Source of the DNA: Avena insularis
Taxonomy: Eukaryota; Streptophyta; Magnoliopsida; Poales; Poaceae
Assembly: GCA_023614405.1 (NCBI GenBank)
Contig: CM042697.1
Location: 305,630,323-305,694,322 of the forward strand
Direction of reading: 5' to 3'
Length of the DNA stretch: 64,000 nt
The position numbers and the translations under genes are program-made. Below the pieces are notes generated by a model that was not told where the DNA came from, ran no database searches, and saw nothing but the letters and a program-made list of their open reading frames with translations. Below are positions 15,601 through 28,414 of this stretch, one piece after another (position 1 is the stretch's first letter; every line of letters begins with the position of its first letter).

Positions 15601-17125
15601 TCTGAAGGATCAACCAAGTTTGCACAAAGAGATGGAAGATTTTAGAATGGAATTAGTAAGTGAAGGATTATTGGCTAGCATAGAACTTCAACCCACTTTG
15701 ATCAGTCAGATCAAGGAGGCACAGAAAGGAAATGCTAGTATCGACGGAATCAAACATCGTATCGGTACAGGAAAAGTACCCAGATTCACCGAAGACGAAG
15801 AAGGAGTTCTATGGTACAAAGGACGTCTCTGTGTACCAGAAGATTCGGAGTTGAAAGAAGTTATTTTGAAAGAGGCCCATGGTACTCTTTATTCTATCCA
15901 CCCCAGAGGAACGAAGATGTATCAGGATTTGAAGAAGCAATTTTGGTGGCATAAGATGAAGAGAGAAATCGGAAGCTATATCGCCAAGTATGATATATGT
16001 CAAAGAGTCAAGGCGGGACATCAAAGACCCACAGCTACAGATTCCCGAATGGAAATGGGATTCAGTTGGAATGGACTTTATCACCGGACTGCCTACTTCT
16101 AGTAGGGGAAATGACTCTATTTGGGTCATAGTTGACAGATTGTCCAAAGTATCCCATTTCTTACCAGTCAAGACCACATACCAAAGTTCGAAGCTAGCAG
16201 AGTTGTACATCGCTAGAATCGTTAGTTTGCATGGAGTCCCCAAGAACGCCGTATCAGATCGAGGAACCCAGTTTACCTCGAGATTCCCGAAGAAGGTCCA
16301 AGAAGGTTTAGGAACCCGACTGGATTTCAGCACAGCGTATCACCCTCAGACCGATGAACAAACAGAGCGAGTAAATCAAATACTCGAAGATATGCTGAGA
16401 GCATGTGTGCTAGAGTATGGATCTAAATGGGAAGACTGTTTGCCTTTTGCAGAATTTTCATACAACAACAGTTATCAAGCTAGTTTGCAAATGGCCCCAT
16501 TTGAGTTCATGTATGGAAGGAAGTGTCGCACTCCTTTGAATTGGTCGGAAGTAGGAGAGAGTCAGATTTTTGGATCCGACATCCTATGAGAAGTAGAAGA
16601 GAAAGTTCACAAGATTCATGAGCACCTCAAGACCGCCCAGTCAAGACAGAAGAGTTACACCGACAAGAGACGTCGAGACCTTGCTTTCAATATCGGAGAT
16701 TTTGTGTACCTCAAAGTGTCACCTTTGAAGGAAATGCAATGTTTACAACTGAAAGGAAAGTTAGCCCCCAGATATATCAGACCCTTAAAGATTCTAAATC
16801 ATCGAGGAAATGTCGGATCAATTGGAGCTGCCGGAGAAATGTCGGTGCACATTGTGTTCCATATATCGTTACTTTGCAAATGCCTTGAAGTTCCGGAGAA
16901 GACTGAAGTTTTCAAGAACATTGATCACCGGACCATAGAGATCAACGATGACCTGACGTATCCCGAAGTACCCATCCGTATTTTGGCGGAAGCTTTCAGA
17001 ACCACCAGGACCCGAAGCATCAAGTTTCTCAAGATTTAGTGGAGTAACCACAGTGAAGAAGAAGCTACCTGGGAGCGAGAAGATCACATCAGGACGGAGT
17101 TTCCCGATCTCTTAAATCCTAGGTA
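15601..17125 (+). pseudogene. TekE1 pol: integrase with C-terminal chromodomain-like tail
   Basis: An HHCC zinc finger at about 15870-16010 has both His but reads KYDICQ where CDICQ is expected, so one Cys is lost. A frameshift follows near 16030-16080. The core at 15990-16589 has the DD-E residues ([29 protein letters not shown]). A stop at 16587-16589 precedes the GPY/F-type region and a tail (RTRSIKFLKI, EEEATWERED) resembling the chromodomain end of Tekay/Del elements, with a stop at 17037-17039. Integrase joins element DNA to the chromosome and the tail is thought to target chromatin. Non-functional here. TekE3 has the same integrase on the other strand at 44104-45647. Confidence 0.85.
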
Positions 17126-17168
17126 ATCTTTTTTATTCTTTTTCAAATCTTGGGACGAGATTCTATTT

Positions 17169-17182
17169 AAGGAGGGAAGGTT
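17169..17182 (+). other. Polypurine tract of TekE1
   Basis: AAGGAGGGAAGG followed by TT directly before the LTR start TGTAACATCCC at 17183; primer for second-strand synthesis. Confidence 0.85.
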
Positions 17183-20100
17183 TGTAACATCCCAAAAATA
17201 TGAAACAATGATCATCAAACTCTAAGCACTAAAATTAGGGTTAACAAAAACTTTGATTAATTAAAATCATATGAATGCATGTGTGTATGTGAGGATTTGA
17301 TGAATGCATGAATGGACTTGTGTGATTAACCTAAATAGCAAGAAATGGTTTAAAGATGAAAATAACATCATCTAAAACATTTCCAAGCAGAAACTAACCA
17401 AGAGAAAATCAAAAACAATTCAAATAAGGCAAATGGTCATTTTTGTCAATCTTGCTCACTAGGTCATTTTGAGTGTTTCTAGTCCAAGATTTCAAACAGA
17501 AACTTTTCCAATTCTTTTCACCCCTTGCAATACCAAGTAAAAGTGGATCAAAGCCTACCTTTCAAACTTGCAGAAACATTTGGCAACCTCATTCAAATCA
17601 CAAGTGAAAATTGAATCTTTATCATATGTGAAGATCACACCTTTTCAAAACCCAACCAAACCAGTGCACCTTAACCAATCCAACTAACCCAATACTCCCT
17701 AGTATGTTCCTAACAAACCCACCAAGTTTGAATCCAAAATTCAAATTTGAATTTCTTTCGGCCATTTCATCAAACACCTTGTGAGCAGCAAACAAAAAAA
17801 CACAAAACACTATAGTGAGAAGTGATCAGTGCCTAACTTGCTCCCTCTATAGCTCACTCTACACTCCCAGTAGATGATCAAAGTAATCTAACTAGCTTTA
17901 GCACCACTGTGATCAAGCCTAGCCATTAATGGTGAGCATGCCGAGAGCACCATTGCCATCCCCATGTCGCCAGCAAGCTAGAGGAAGAACTAGCCTCGCC
18001 AACCTTGTCTGGGACACGCAACACCATCCATCGCCACTCCCTGTCCAAGCCTCGGGCGCAGCCAGCCACTGTACCACCCGCCAAGCACACACCCAGTCTC
18101 TCTGTGTGCGAGCCGAGAGCGCGCCAGTGCGCTGTCAGCGATACCAGCCCACAGAACACGCGCCACCCTCGCTGCTTGTAGACGTGATCACCACCGCACC
18201 AGGACCCTCCCAGACATGCTCGTTTGCCGCCGCGCGAACCACGCATGTTGTGCGCCATTAAAATGGCCGTTAGACCCGCCTAGAGCGACGCGACATTCCG
18301 ACCATCTCGTACCGCCCCACGCCTTGCCACCACACCGTTGAGCTTCACCAGGGAGCACAACACCGCCCCTATCGTCGCCCATGCCATTAGCACGCTGTGC
18401 CGACGACACCGACAAGCTCCACCCGCGCCCTTCGGTCCCCCTCAGCCACTATAAAAGGAGGCCTCCCCCGCTTGTTTTCTTCACACCAGTTCACTCCCCA
18501 CCTCTCACTAATAACCCCCACTCACTCACGGAGCAAGGCGAGCACCAGGTGGCCGGAATTTCACCGGAGTTTGCCGCTGCAGAGGAGGAGAGGCGCCGTT
18601 GATTGGAGCCGCCCTAGGAGAAGCTGCCGGTACCAGGAGAATCGCCGTTGTCAACTTCGTCATTCGCCCCCGTCACCGACCATCGTCTGAGCCCCTGTGA
18701 GCCTCCCACGAACCCCACCAGCCGCTAGGGTTCTGTCTCACCGGCGCTGCCCGACGTGGATGATGAACCGGAGCCGTTCGATTAGAGTTAGATCCTACGA
18801 TCCCAATCGCCCCATACCGCTTTGCCACTTGTTGTCTCACTGACGAGTGGGGTCACTCACTTAACCATCCCACGTGTGCGCTGTGCGTAGTGGGCCGGCC
18901 CAGTTAAACATCCCGCGCAACCCACTAATTCAAATTTAGTTTTATTCATTTAATTTCAAACCCAGTTCTGTACCTAGATTCAAAAATCAACCCAACTCGA
19001 TTCACTAAACCAAAATGCATGAAACCAATTTTGTTAGAAAGGTACTGAAAAGCTTAATCAAAGCCCATTGGATTCAAACCAGTTAGACTTGTAGATCACG
19101 CATGGTAAAAATAACAAGGCAGAAGCTTTTATGCATTCAAACATTTTTCAAAATTCAACCATAAGATCTTTTGAGTTGATTCCAACTCTCAAAAATCACA
19201 TTTAACCATACCTTTCAGAATATATAAAATTATATAGGTTTTCTTACAAAATAATGATCAAGTAATGAAAGAATGCCACATAGGCATTTCTAGTCACTTT
19301 AATTAAATAAAATAAAAGGTAAACCTTATTAAATCATGACACCACTTTAAATCACATTCCCATGTACTGAAATATGTGGTGATGACATGTGTCAACATGA
19401 TCCCATGTTTGAGTTGGAGAATATTAAATCTTAAGTAGTTTTTCAATGAGTAGAAATTACTTTTCTCAAATAGAATAAATGGGACAAGTGCTTTAATCTT
19501 GTAATATTAGTGATGATGCTAGATCATCTAGTGTGAACCTTTGTGAGATGATTATAAATAGTTAAGTATTGTTTGGTGATTGTGTACCTCGTATTTATTT
19601 ATAGACGCTAGTACCGACCAAGGATACGAGGAAGAAGGAGGATAATACGAGGAGGAAGCCGAGGATAACTTCAACCACTGCTCAGCACAAGGCAAGCCAA
19701 TACTTGCAAGCTACTCATTAAGCAAGCTAACACTTGCAAGATACCCTACTTATGCCAGCTACTACTTGCTTGTTACTATGCCAACTATATGCCTTAAGCA
19801 TATGTGATTATACCCACTTAATACCCAATCCTAGTTTTACTTGCAATCTTAGTATTTCATTTTCTTTATTAAAAGCTTTCTATCAAAAGTTTACTTAGTG
19901 ACTTGTAGATGCTAGGAAGATAATTGAAGGTAGAGCATAAAATTTGGCCTAAGTTAGATAATCTTGATATCATCCTAAGGCATGAGATTGATCTTAGCTA
20001 AATCCCACTGGTTTAGTACTCATCATTAGTATTTATCCCCACTTGTAGATGCTAGTGCTAAGCATAAAACTTGATCAACTTTAGATGGTAATACTTGGTG

Positions 20101-21214
20101 AAAATGGTTGTGAAAACTTTAGAATGATGAGTCATTATACTGAAATGTTTTGACACGCGTTTCCGAACACCAGATGATTTTGATGATGAAAATGTTAAGG
20201 CATGAGCCTTAGCCCTTTACAAAACTGATGGTTGTCTGGATGCGATACCATTCCAATTTTATCGTACAACCACAATACCCAAAAATTAGGTAGGGCTTGA
20301 CTGGAAATTTATATACCTTAGTATGGGTTCCCTTGCGGCCAAGCTCTAAGCTGAGGCTACCTTGTGAAGATTGTCCACCTGTGTAGTACCCAAGATGACA
20401 GTTGGTCATGGTTGGGAGGCCAAACTCACAAGAGAGGTGCCTATACTAAGGCGTGTAATTGAAAGGTTAGGATTGATTATCCGCATACTGAGTATGGTGA
20501 ATTAAGGATTTGTTCCTGACGGATGTATCGAATGTTGTGGTGAAAGTGTACAATCTCTGTAGAGTGTAAAACTATTCGAATAGCTGTGTCCGCAGTTACG
20601 TACCGTTGGAGTGGCCATACTGTTCTATCGTCAGATGTTTTCAAAATGAATTATGAAATGATTTATGACTTTGACTTGACCACAACAGAGTTGTGATATG
20701 AAATTCAAGTTCCCACTTAGGTGTTATAGAACTTTCAACTAGCTTTCTTTGCTTCTGAACTTAGTAGAGGTAAATATGGATTTTTGCAAAACAACCCTAG
20801 AGCTTAGTATATCCTATTCAAAACCACTTCACTTGTTAGTATTAGTTTGCGAGTACTTAAAGAGTACTCATGGCTTTGTCCCTGGCTATTCCCGTGGCCA
20901 GACTATGAAGAGGAGTATCATGAAGATGGCCAGCAGGATGGTTACGACAACTAGGATCATCTCCCATCATCAGCATTGGCTGTGACCATGAATATGGAGC
21001 CTCGCCTACACTATCATTATTATTACGTTATTCTGCTGCTTGATTTGTATTAAGAACTAGATCATGAGATCCTTATTTGTGTAAGACCTTATGTATGGTT
21101 TGTAATGGATGATGTACTGTGATATCCAATCTGTTATGTCTCGCAAAATGGTAATCCTTGGATTTCGATGTTTGGCATAATAGGCATCAATGATTAAAAT
21201 TCCGGGTGTTGACA
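17183..21214 (+). mobile_element. TekE1 3' LTR, 4.03 kb
   Basis: It starts TGTAACATCCC and ends GGGTGTTGACA at 21214. Two further LTRs of this family occur at 40112-44103 (minus strand) and 47355-51371 (plus strand). A TATA box (TATAAAA) is at 18450-18456, followed by a C-rich stretch, so transcription probably starts near 18480. The 17900-18750 part is GC-rich with fortuitous open frames on both strands. A degenerate inverted-repeat motif (TGTCC, N8, GTACC) is at 20587-20604. Right of 21214 the Athila-like element begins. The 5' LTR of TekE1 is left of the window, so its target duplication cannot be checked. Confidence 0.9.
18450..18456 (+). promoter_or_regulatory. TATA box in TekE1 LTR
   Basis: TATAAAA in the context CAGCCACTATAAAAGGAGGCC. 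The matching positions in the other family LTRs are TATAAATA at 48581-48588 and TATAAAA on the minus strand at 42841-42847. Conservation of this block between copies supports it as the core promoter. Confidence 0.75.
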
Positions 21215-22006
21215 GAGAATGACAAAGGAATAAAGTCAGGTATAAAATATGATTATGAATGCATTAAATCCTTTATGGGAACTGATGACTTTCGTGATAT
21301 TAGTACTGAGTATGGTCTTGATTCTCAAGTTCTTGCAAAGTGATTTAAGGCCTTTGCCTCTTATATTGAAATTCCCAAAAAGGAGTGGGACAAGTACCAT
21401 GCTCCTTATAAAGACATTGTTACCCATGTTCCTGCTAGCATTGAAGTTTGTACTATTGATCATATTTTGCCTGAACCCTATATTGAGAAAATCCCTTTTC
21501 CTGCTAAGGTAAAGGAACATTCTATCATTTCTAATGTGGTTAGCAAAAGTGCAAAGAAAACCGTGGAATCTGATGAGCAAATAAATATTGAATCTGTGGT
21601 AGCTATTGTGAAATATCTTGTCACTAAAAATATAGAGGATGAGCACATTGTCTTCTATGAAGATGCTTCTAATATTATATCTCATCCTAGGAAAGCTAGA
21701 AAAGTTAGTGTCCCTGTGCTTTCTGTTAGAATTGGTGATCATTGCTATTATGGTTTATGTGATATTGGTAATAGTTCAAGTGCTATTCCTTATGAGCTTT
21801 ACAGGGAAATTATGCTTGAAATTAGTCCTTGTGATCTTGAGGACATTGATGCGGTTATTCACCTTGCTAATAGAGAGACAGTTTGTCCAATTGGCATTGT
21901 AAGAGATGTGGAAGTTCTTTGTGGTAAGATTAAATATCCTACTGATTTTCTAGTACTTGGTTTTGAAGCTAGTAAAACTTGTCCTATAATCTTAGAACCT
22001 TCTTGA
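21215..22006 (+). pseudogene. Athila-like element: gag end and protease region
   Basis: From 21215 the frame DKGIKSGIKYDYECIKSF is the linker seen before the protease in Athila-type elements, broken by frameshifts around 21340 and 21470. The segment 21467-22006 reads to the protease fold: VLSVRIGDHCYYGLCDIGNS, where the active-site Asp is kept but the usual GAS following it is GNS. The start of gag and the 5' LTR lie left of TekE1, outside the window. The protease would process the gag-pol polyprotein. Confidence 0.75.
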
Positions 22007-23430
22007 ATACTTGTGGGGCTATCATAGATTGTAGGAAGGAAAAAGTTTTAACTAAGTTTGATGGAGAGTCTTATGAGTTTAATTTTTCCAAATTTGCTAA
22101 AACTCCTTATGAAAATGAACTGACTAATGAGGATTTTAGGGTTGAACAACTTTCTGCTATTTCTCTTGCTCCTAACAATTCCTTGCAGCAGTTTATGGAA
22201 GATCATGAAAGAGAGGTCTTCATGAAGGGAAAAAATGAGATTGACGAGGTTTTCCTTCGTCAACTTGAGTTACTTAAGCATAATCTACCTGTGGAAGATT
22301 TGGGTACCACACTACCACCCAAAGGGGACCCCGTTTTCGAATTAAAACCTTTACCTGATGATCTCAAATACGCTTATCTAGATGATAAGAAAGTATATCC
22401 TGTTATTTTTAGTTCTAAACTTTCAGGAAAGGAAGAAGAAAGGTTATTGGAAATATTGAAGAAACACCGAGGAGCTATGGGCTATACTCCTGATGATTTA
22501 AAAGGGATTTCTCCTACTATATGTCAGCATGCTATTAATATAGAACCTGATGCAAAACTAGTTGTTGAGCACCAACGTCGTCTAAATCCTAAGATGAAGG
22601 CTGTGGTAAGAAATGAGGTATTAAAACTTCTTGATGCTGGTATTATTTACCATATTGCTGATAGCCAATGGGTTAGCCCTGTTCATTGTGTCCCAAAGAA
22701 AGGGGGAATCACTATTGTGCCTAATGAAAATAATGATCTTATACCCCAAAGAGTAGTGGTTGGGTATAGGATGTGCATTGATTTTAGAAAGGTTAATAAA
22801 GTTACTAAGAAAGATCATTATCCTTTGCCCTTTATTGATCAAATGCTAGAAAGGTTGTCTAAAAAGACCCACTTTTGTTTTCTTGATGGTTATTCTGGGT
22901 TCTCTCAAATTGCTGTGAAAGCAAACGACCAAGAGAAAACCACCTTCACTTGTCCTTATGGCACTTATGCTTATAGGAGTATGCCTTTTGGTTTATGCAA
23001 TGCACCTGCTACCTTTTAGAGATGTATGCCTGCTATATTTCATGGTTTTTGTGAAGAAATTGTGGAGGTTTTCATGGACGATTTCTCCGTCTATGGAACT
23101 TCTTTTGATAACTGTTTTCACAACCTTGATAAAGTTTTGCAGAGATGTGAAGAAACCAACCTTGTTCTTAATTAGGAAAAATGCCATTTCATGGTTAATG
23201 AAGGGATTGTTCTTGGACACAAAATTTCTGAAAGAGGTATTGAAGTAGATAGAGCCAAAATTGAAGCAATTGAGAAGATGCCTTGCCCTAGGGATATAAA
23301 AGGTATTCGTAGTATTCCTTGGTCATGCTGGTTTCTATAGGAGGTTTATTAAAGATTTCTCCAAAATTTCAAAGCCCCTTACCAATCTTCTTCAAAAAGA
23401 TGTACCTTTTGTTTTTGATGATGATTGTAA
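21979..23430 (+). pseudogene. Athila-like element: reverse transcriptase
   Basis: A long frame (21979-23019) holds QRRLNPKMK, VVRNEVLKLLDAGIIY, WVSPVHCVPKKGG, MCIDFRKVNK, the first catalytic region FLDGYSGFSQI, and SMPFGLCNAPATF. A TAG at 23017-23019 replaces a Gln codon. The same frame continues with FMDD, the catalytic pair, around 23074-23085. A second TAG lies near 23174, where Trp is usual. A frameshift follows near 23300 before the connection region ([14 protein letters not shown]). The WVSPVHCVPKKGG block and FMDD are typical of the Athila lineage. Catalytic residues are present but the frame is broken in three places. Confidence 0.88.
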
Positions 23431-24128
23431 GGAAGCTTTTGAAACTTTGAAGAAAGCTTTGACTACTGCTCCTATTGTTCTACCACCTGATTGGAGTTTA
23501 CCTTTTGAGATTATGTGTGATGCTAGTGATTTTGCTGTGGGTGCTGTCCTTGCACAACATGTTGATAAGAAGTTGAATGTTATTCATTATGCTAGCAAGA
23601 CTCTAGATGCTTTCAAAAGAATTATGCTACTACGAAAAGGACTTCTTAGCTGTAATCTTTGCTGTGATAAGTTTAGACCCTATATTGTTGATTCAAAGGT
23701 TACTATTCATACTGATCATGCTGCTATTAAGTACCTTATGACAAAGAAAGACGCTAAGCCTAGGCTTATTAGATGGGTGTTACTTTTACAGGAGTTTGAT
23801 CTACATATTGTAGATAGAAAAGGTGCTGAAAACCCTGTTGCTGACAATTTATCTCGTTTGGAAAACATTTATTTTGAACCTTTGCCTGTTAATGATAGTT
23901 TTGCAAATGAACAGTTGGCTGCAATAAGGGTAAGCCTAAGAGTTCTTGGTATGCTGATTACGCTAACTTTATTATTTCCAAGTATTTGCCTCCAACCTTT
24001 ACAGCCCAACAAAGAAGAAAATTATTTTATGATTTAAGGCATTACTTTTGGGATGACCCACATTTATATAAAGAAGGAGTAGATGGTATTATGAAAGAGG
24101 TGTTCTAGAATATGAACAACAAGAGATA
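23431..24128 (+). pseudogene. Athila-like element: RNase H and linker
   Basis: The frame at 23447-24037 shows the RNase H signatures [37 protein letters not shown] and [11 protein letters not shown] frame disruption around 23620 (LRKGLL where a YTTTEKELLAVV-type block is usual) removes the block with the catalytic Glu. The following 90 bp is the linker to integrase ([19 protein letters not shown] in another frame), with a stop in front of the integrase frame. Confidence 0.8.
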
Positions 24129-25280
24129 TTGAGAAAATGTCATGGCAGTGCTTATGGAGGACATTATGCTGGGGATAGAACTGCACAAAAAGTTTTACAA
24201 TCTGGATTTTATTGGCCTACTCTTTTCAAGGATGCAAGGAAGTTTGTTTTATCATGTGACGAATGTCAAAGAGTTGGTAATATTTCTAGACGCAATGAAA
24301 TGCCTATGAATTATTCTCTTGTTATTGAACCTTTTGACTGTTGGGGATTTGACTTTATGGGTCCTTTTCCTCCTTCAAAAGGGTATACTCATCTTTTTGC
24401 TGTTGATTATGTTACAAAGTGGGTAGAGGCTATACCTACAAATAGTGCTGATTGTAAGACCCCTTTAAAAATGCTTAAAGATGTTATTTTTCCTAGGTTT
24501 TGTGTGCCTAGATATCTCATGACTGATGGATGCTCTCATTTTATTCATGGTGGTTTTAGGAAAACTCTTGCCAAATATGATGTTAACCATAGAATTGCTT
24601 CAGCTTATCACCCCCAAACCAGTGGGCAAGTAGAACTTTCCAATAGGGAAATTAAACCTATCTTGCAGAAGAATGTTAATAGATCTAGGAAAAATTGGGA
24701 TAAAAAGTTGAATGACGCTTTATGGGCTTGTAGAACTGCTTATAAAAATCCTATGGGGATGTCTCCTTACAAAATTGTCTATGGGAAAGCTTGTCACTTG
24801 CCTTTAGAATTAGAACACAAAGCTTATTGGGAAGTGAAAGAATTGAATAGAGATTTTAAACTTGCTGGTGATAAAAGATTGTTTCATTTGAGTACCTTAG
24901 ATGAGTGGAGAAGTGAAGCTTATGAAAATTCTAGACTCTTTAAGGTAAAAGTAAAAAGATGGCATGATAGGAGAATTCTAAAAAGGTAGTTCCATGTTGG
25001 TGAGAAAGTTCTTTTGTATAGGTCTCGTCTTAGATTTTTTGCAGGGAAACTACTCTCTAAATGGGAAGGACCTTTTGTTATTGAGGAAGTATATCGTTCA
25101 GGGGCTATCAAAATATCTTCTTTGAAGGACAACATTACACAGGTGGTGAATGGTCAAAGGCTCAAACATTATTTTTCTGGAGATTCTTATAATGAAGATG
25201 TTGATATTATTCAAATGGTGACTTCGGAGGAATTTATTAGAAACCAAACTCTAGAATCTGTGGAATCCGTCTTTGAATAG
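24129..25280 (+). pseudogene. Athila-like element: integrase
   Basis: It has an HHCC finger (CHGSAYGGHYAG, CDECQRVG) and a core with FDFMGPFP, LMTDGCSHF and GQVELSNREIK, which keep the D, D and E residues. A C-terminal domain (GEKVLLYRSRLRFFAGKLLSKW-type) follows after a TAG at 24987-24989, in a frame that runs to 25280. This is the most intact integrase in the window: one stop and no obvious frameshift inside the core. The C-terminal part has no chromodomain, in line with Athila-like elements. Confidence 0.87.
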
Positions 25281-25535
25281 GTAAAAAGAGGTGAAATAGA
25301 AGGTTCGTGAAAGCCTAACATTTTTATATGTTTGATATTTTTGTTTCATACGGAAGGTTACGAGAAAAAATAGAGGAGGAAACGGAGGCCAGGGTGGCCA
25401 CACCCACCCTAGGCGCGGCCCCCAGCTGGCCGCGCCTGGAGGGGGTGTGAGCCCCCTGAACTCCGTATCCACCTCGTTTTCACACAGTACCTTCCTTATG
25501 CATTGAAACTTCATAATATATAACCCCTCGGATCC
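25281..25535 (+). other. Athila-like spacer after integrase with two hairpins
   Basis: No coding frame. It contains AGGGTG (25391-25396) paired with CACCCT (25405-25410), directly followed by a perfect 10-bp inverted repeat AGGCGCGGCC (25411-25420) / GGCCGCGCCT (25428-25437) with a 7-base loop. TekB is inserted at 25535/25536; the spacer resumes at 37453. Confidence 0.8.
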
Positions 25536-28398
25536 TGTAACACCCCGGTTCTGAAAAGACCGTGGCCTCTATGTGACATGCCAATCCCTGGATCGGTTCA
25601 TTGGCCCACAATAGAGTAAGATGAATAACATAGCAAAATAACCGTGTATCATAGATAACGAAGATCCAGAGTACCATTATTACAATAAAAGCTTAGCCCA
25701 AAGCTAGCTCAAATTATTCAGGTAGCAACATAAATAAGGTAAATCCTCCATTCTTCAAATTGCCCACAAGTGAACAAGTGCCGAGTGGAGTACCGTGGCC
25801 TATATCGATTACTCAGAATCGGAATAACCTGCAACATGAAACGTAGCAGCCCCGAAGGGTCAATACATGGAATGTATGGAAAGTAGAGCTAGTAATGGAG
25901 ACAATAGTACTAACATCTACATGCATATTTGGCAAGTGGAGCTGTGTCTGGCTTGCATTTGCAAATAACTTTGTCCTACTTTCATAAACAGTTTTTGATT
26001 TTCTTTGAAAAGATCCCAATTAAGTTAACCCCACAATATTTAAACAATTATGAAATTAGAATGAGCGAGAAACATGTCATGGAATCAATATCAAGCAACT
26101 CAGTTGTCCATAACCGGGGACACGGCTAATCGATTAGATTATGCACCCCTGAGTTAGTACACTTTACCCATGTGACTTGGCCAGCCCAGCTCGTACCATC
26201 ACTCTCATTTTGGGTGATGATAGGAAAAGTCCAAGAAGAGACTGTTGGAAAGTAGCTCCCGATCCGGCCGGCACCGTCCAACCTACCAAAATTCTACATC
26301 TCTGGATCTGGGTTGGTCACCACAACCTACTAAGTCCAACCAACCGCCCATTCCATTATTGGCACATGGTTGTACACGTAAGCTACACAATAAAGAAGCC
26401 AATCATTCTCTCTTGATACCTGGGTGCCTTTCCGCAATAAAACTACCAAAAATTATCAATACCATCACACCCAGGAGATTCATTGATTAAGTTGTTTTAG
26501 TTTTCACAAACCAATACTTTTGGAAACAAGTCTCAATGATGTAACCCAGTCCTCGTTCAACATAGCATGGCTAAGCACATCTACCAACGGTGGTTCATCT
26601 ACAAGGAAAGCCCTACCACATAATTGGACATAGCATAGCGATACTATCATCCTACACATGCATCTACAAAATACACGACAATGCATGGAAAATAGTAGGA
26701 AGATATCATGAACAAAGTAGCATCTACTTGCCTTGGTTGTAGCGGTCGGAAGAACAATCTACACACGAGCAAGCGTTGCACTCGTCACAATCTACACGAT
26801 ACAATTGCATTCATAAACAAACAATCCACAACATATGCAACAAATATGATGCATGAATGCAAGAATGACAAGTGAATTGGTGCTACAGCTGCACCACGTA
26901 ATCCTATTCAATAATACTACCGAATGCATGCATGGAAAATAGTTTTAGCGCTAGGAAAACTATTAAGTAAAAGTAGTGCTCAAACTAGAGCTAGAACTCA
27001 AATAATTCACTACTGGTAGAACACTATTTGTAAAATCTTGGAAAATTCTACCGCATAGGCATCGCTGATTAGAAACAGTACCAACTGGAATTACTCAGAA
27101 AGGAATTATAAAACTCCCCGAGTAATTAAAACACTGCAGAAAGCCAGTAGACAGTTTCTGCAGAAGTTTTTACTGTAAGCCTATCTTTTTAATTCACGAT
27201 GAGATTCCCCTCGTTCCACTGAATCCAGGGACATATCATACGCGATTTTTGGAGCTACGGATCTTTTTCTACGAATTTAATACTCTAAAAACACCACTAA
27301 CTAGTTTGATTAAACTGTACTAAACCTTGCTGCAAAAGCCCGAACCAAAGGTACAGCGAGATTCTACACGACTCACTGAATCTACACATATTTTATTTGC
27401 AATTTTTGGCCAAGCGGTTTAATTTCTACGCAATTTACAAGTTTCTACCGAAATCTGTCAACTAAAAGGATTAACGAAATTAACCAGTCAACTGTGTCTG
27501 TTGACTGGTCAAAGCGTCTATTGTTGGCGCTGAAGGCGTCGACTAATCAACGCCTGAGTCTGACCGGTCAGCAACGATCTGAGCCGCTGATCTGAGATCT
27601 GGCGGTGGCTGCAGGCTTACCGGAAACAAGCGGCGAAAGCAGACGGTGGCGAGTTCGGACGGTGCGACGATCGGTTCAGCGGCAGTGTTACACTGCGAGA
27701 GGGAAAAGCGATCAGCAGCGGTTCAAGATCGTCAATGCGGCGTGCAAGACGGCAGCGTCGACACATCCGCAGACGAAGCGGCGCGACGCAAGCAGCGTGC
27801 GTGCGTGGGTGGCGTAGCAGCGAAGCGCAGCGTGTGCGTCTTGCGGCGCTGCTGCGGCAGCCTTGGCGGCGGCGCAAGGCAGCAGCGCGGTAGCCTTGCG
27901 GCAGCGTAACGGCGTCGCGTGGCGGCATGGCAGCAGAAGCGGCAGCGGCAAGCGGCAGCGGCAAGCGGCGCGGCAGCGCTGGAATGCTGGCGGCGGCCGG
28001 CGGCGGGCGAAGCGGCGGCGGCAAGCGAGGAAGCGGCGGCGCGAAGCGAGGCTGAAGCGGCGGCGGAGTTGGTTTCGGACTCGAAATCGGTCCAAAATTC
28101 GGATCGTTTCACGATTCACTAAAGCGGCCATAACTTCTCGTCTGAATCGGCGATTCTTGCTCCCTACGGTTTCGTGCAGTCGAGGAACAATCTAGGGTCA
28201 AGGTTGGGCGAAACCGCTGGGTTACAAGGGTGGTCAACGCTAGTCCTACTAAAGCCTCCAGAGCCTCGTAGCAAAATAGAATAGGGTTTTGAAAATAGCG
28301 TTTCGCCGATCCTTTTCACTCGATGGTTTTGCATGGAAAAGCATGATGCAATGATATGAATGATATGCAAGACCAAATCTAAAATTTGGGATGTGACA
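25536..28398 (-). repeat. TekB 3' LTR, 2.86 kb
   Basis: Plus strand runs TGTAACACCCC to GGGATGTGACA. The inverted-repeat motif (TGTCC, ATAACCGG, GGACA) is at 26105-26122. The part 27600-28070 is very GC-rich with GCGGCA-type repeats; its 27846-28060 section does not align with the same place in the other LTR. Open frames on both strands in this GC-rich part are compositional. Confidence 0.9.
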
Positions 28399-28414
28399 AG
28401 ACAAACCCCTTAAG
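28399..28414 (-). other. Polypurine tract of TekB
   Basis: The minus strand reads CTTAAGGGGTTTGTCT immediately before the 3' LTR start TGTCACATCCC at 28398. It is interrupted by pyrimidines near the LTR, weaker than the tracts of TekE1 and TekE3. Confidence 0.65.

Noticed and set aside
21236..21742. Minus-strand frames across the Athila-like pol
   Set aside because: Shadows of the plus-strand protease and reverse transcriptase region, which carry the recognisable motifs.
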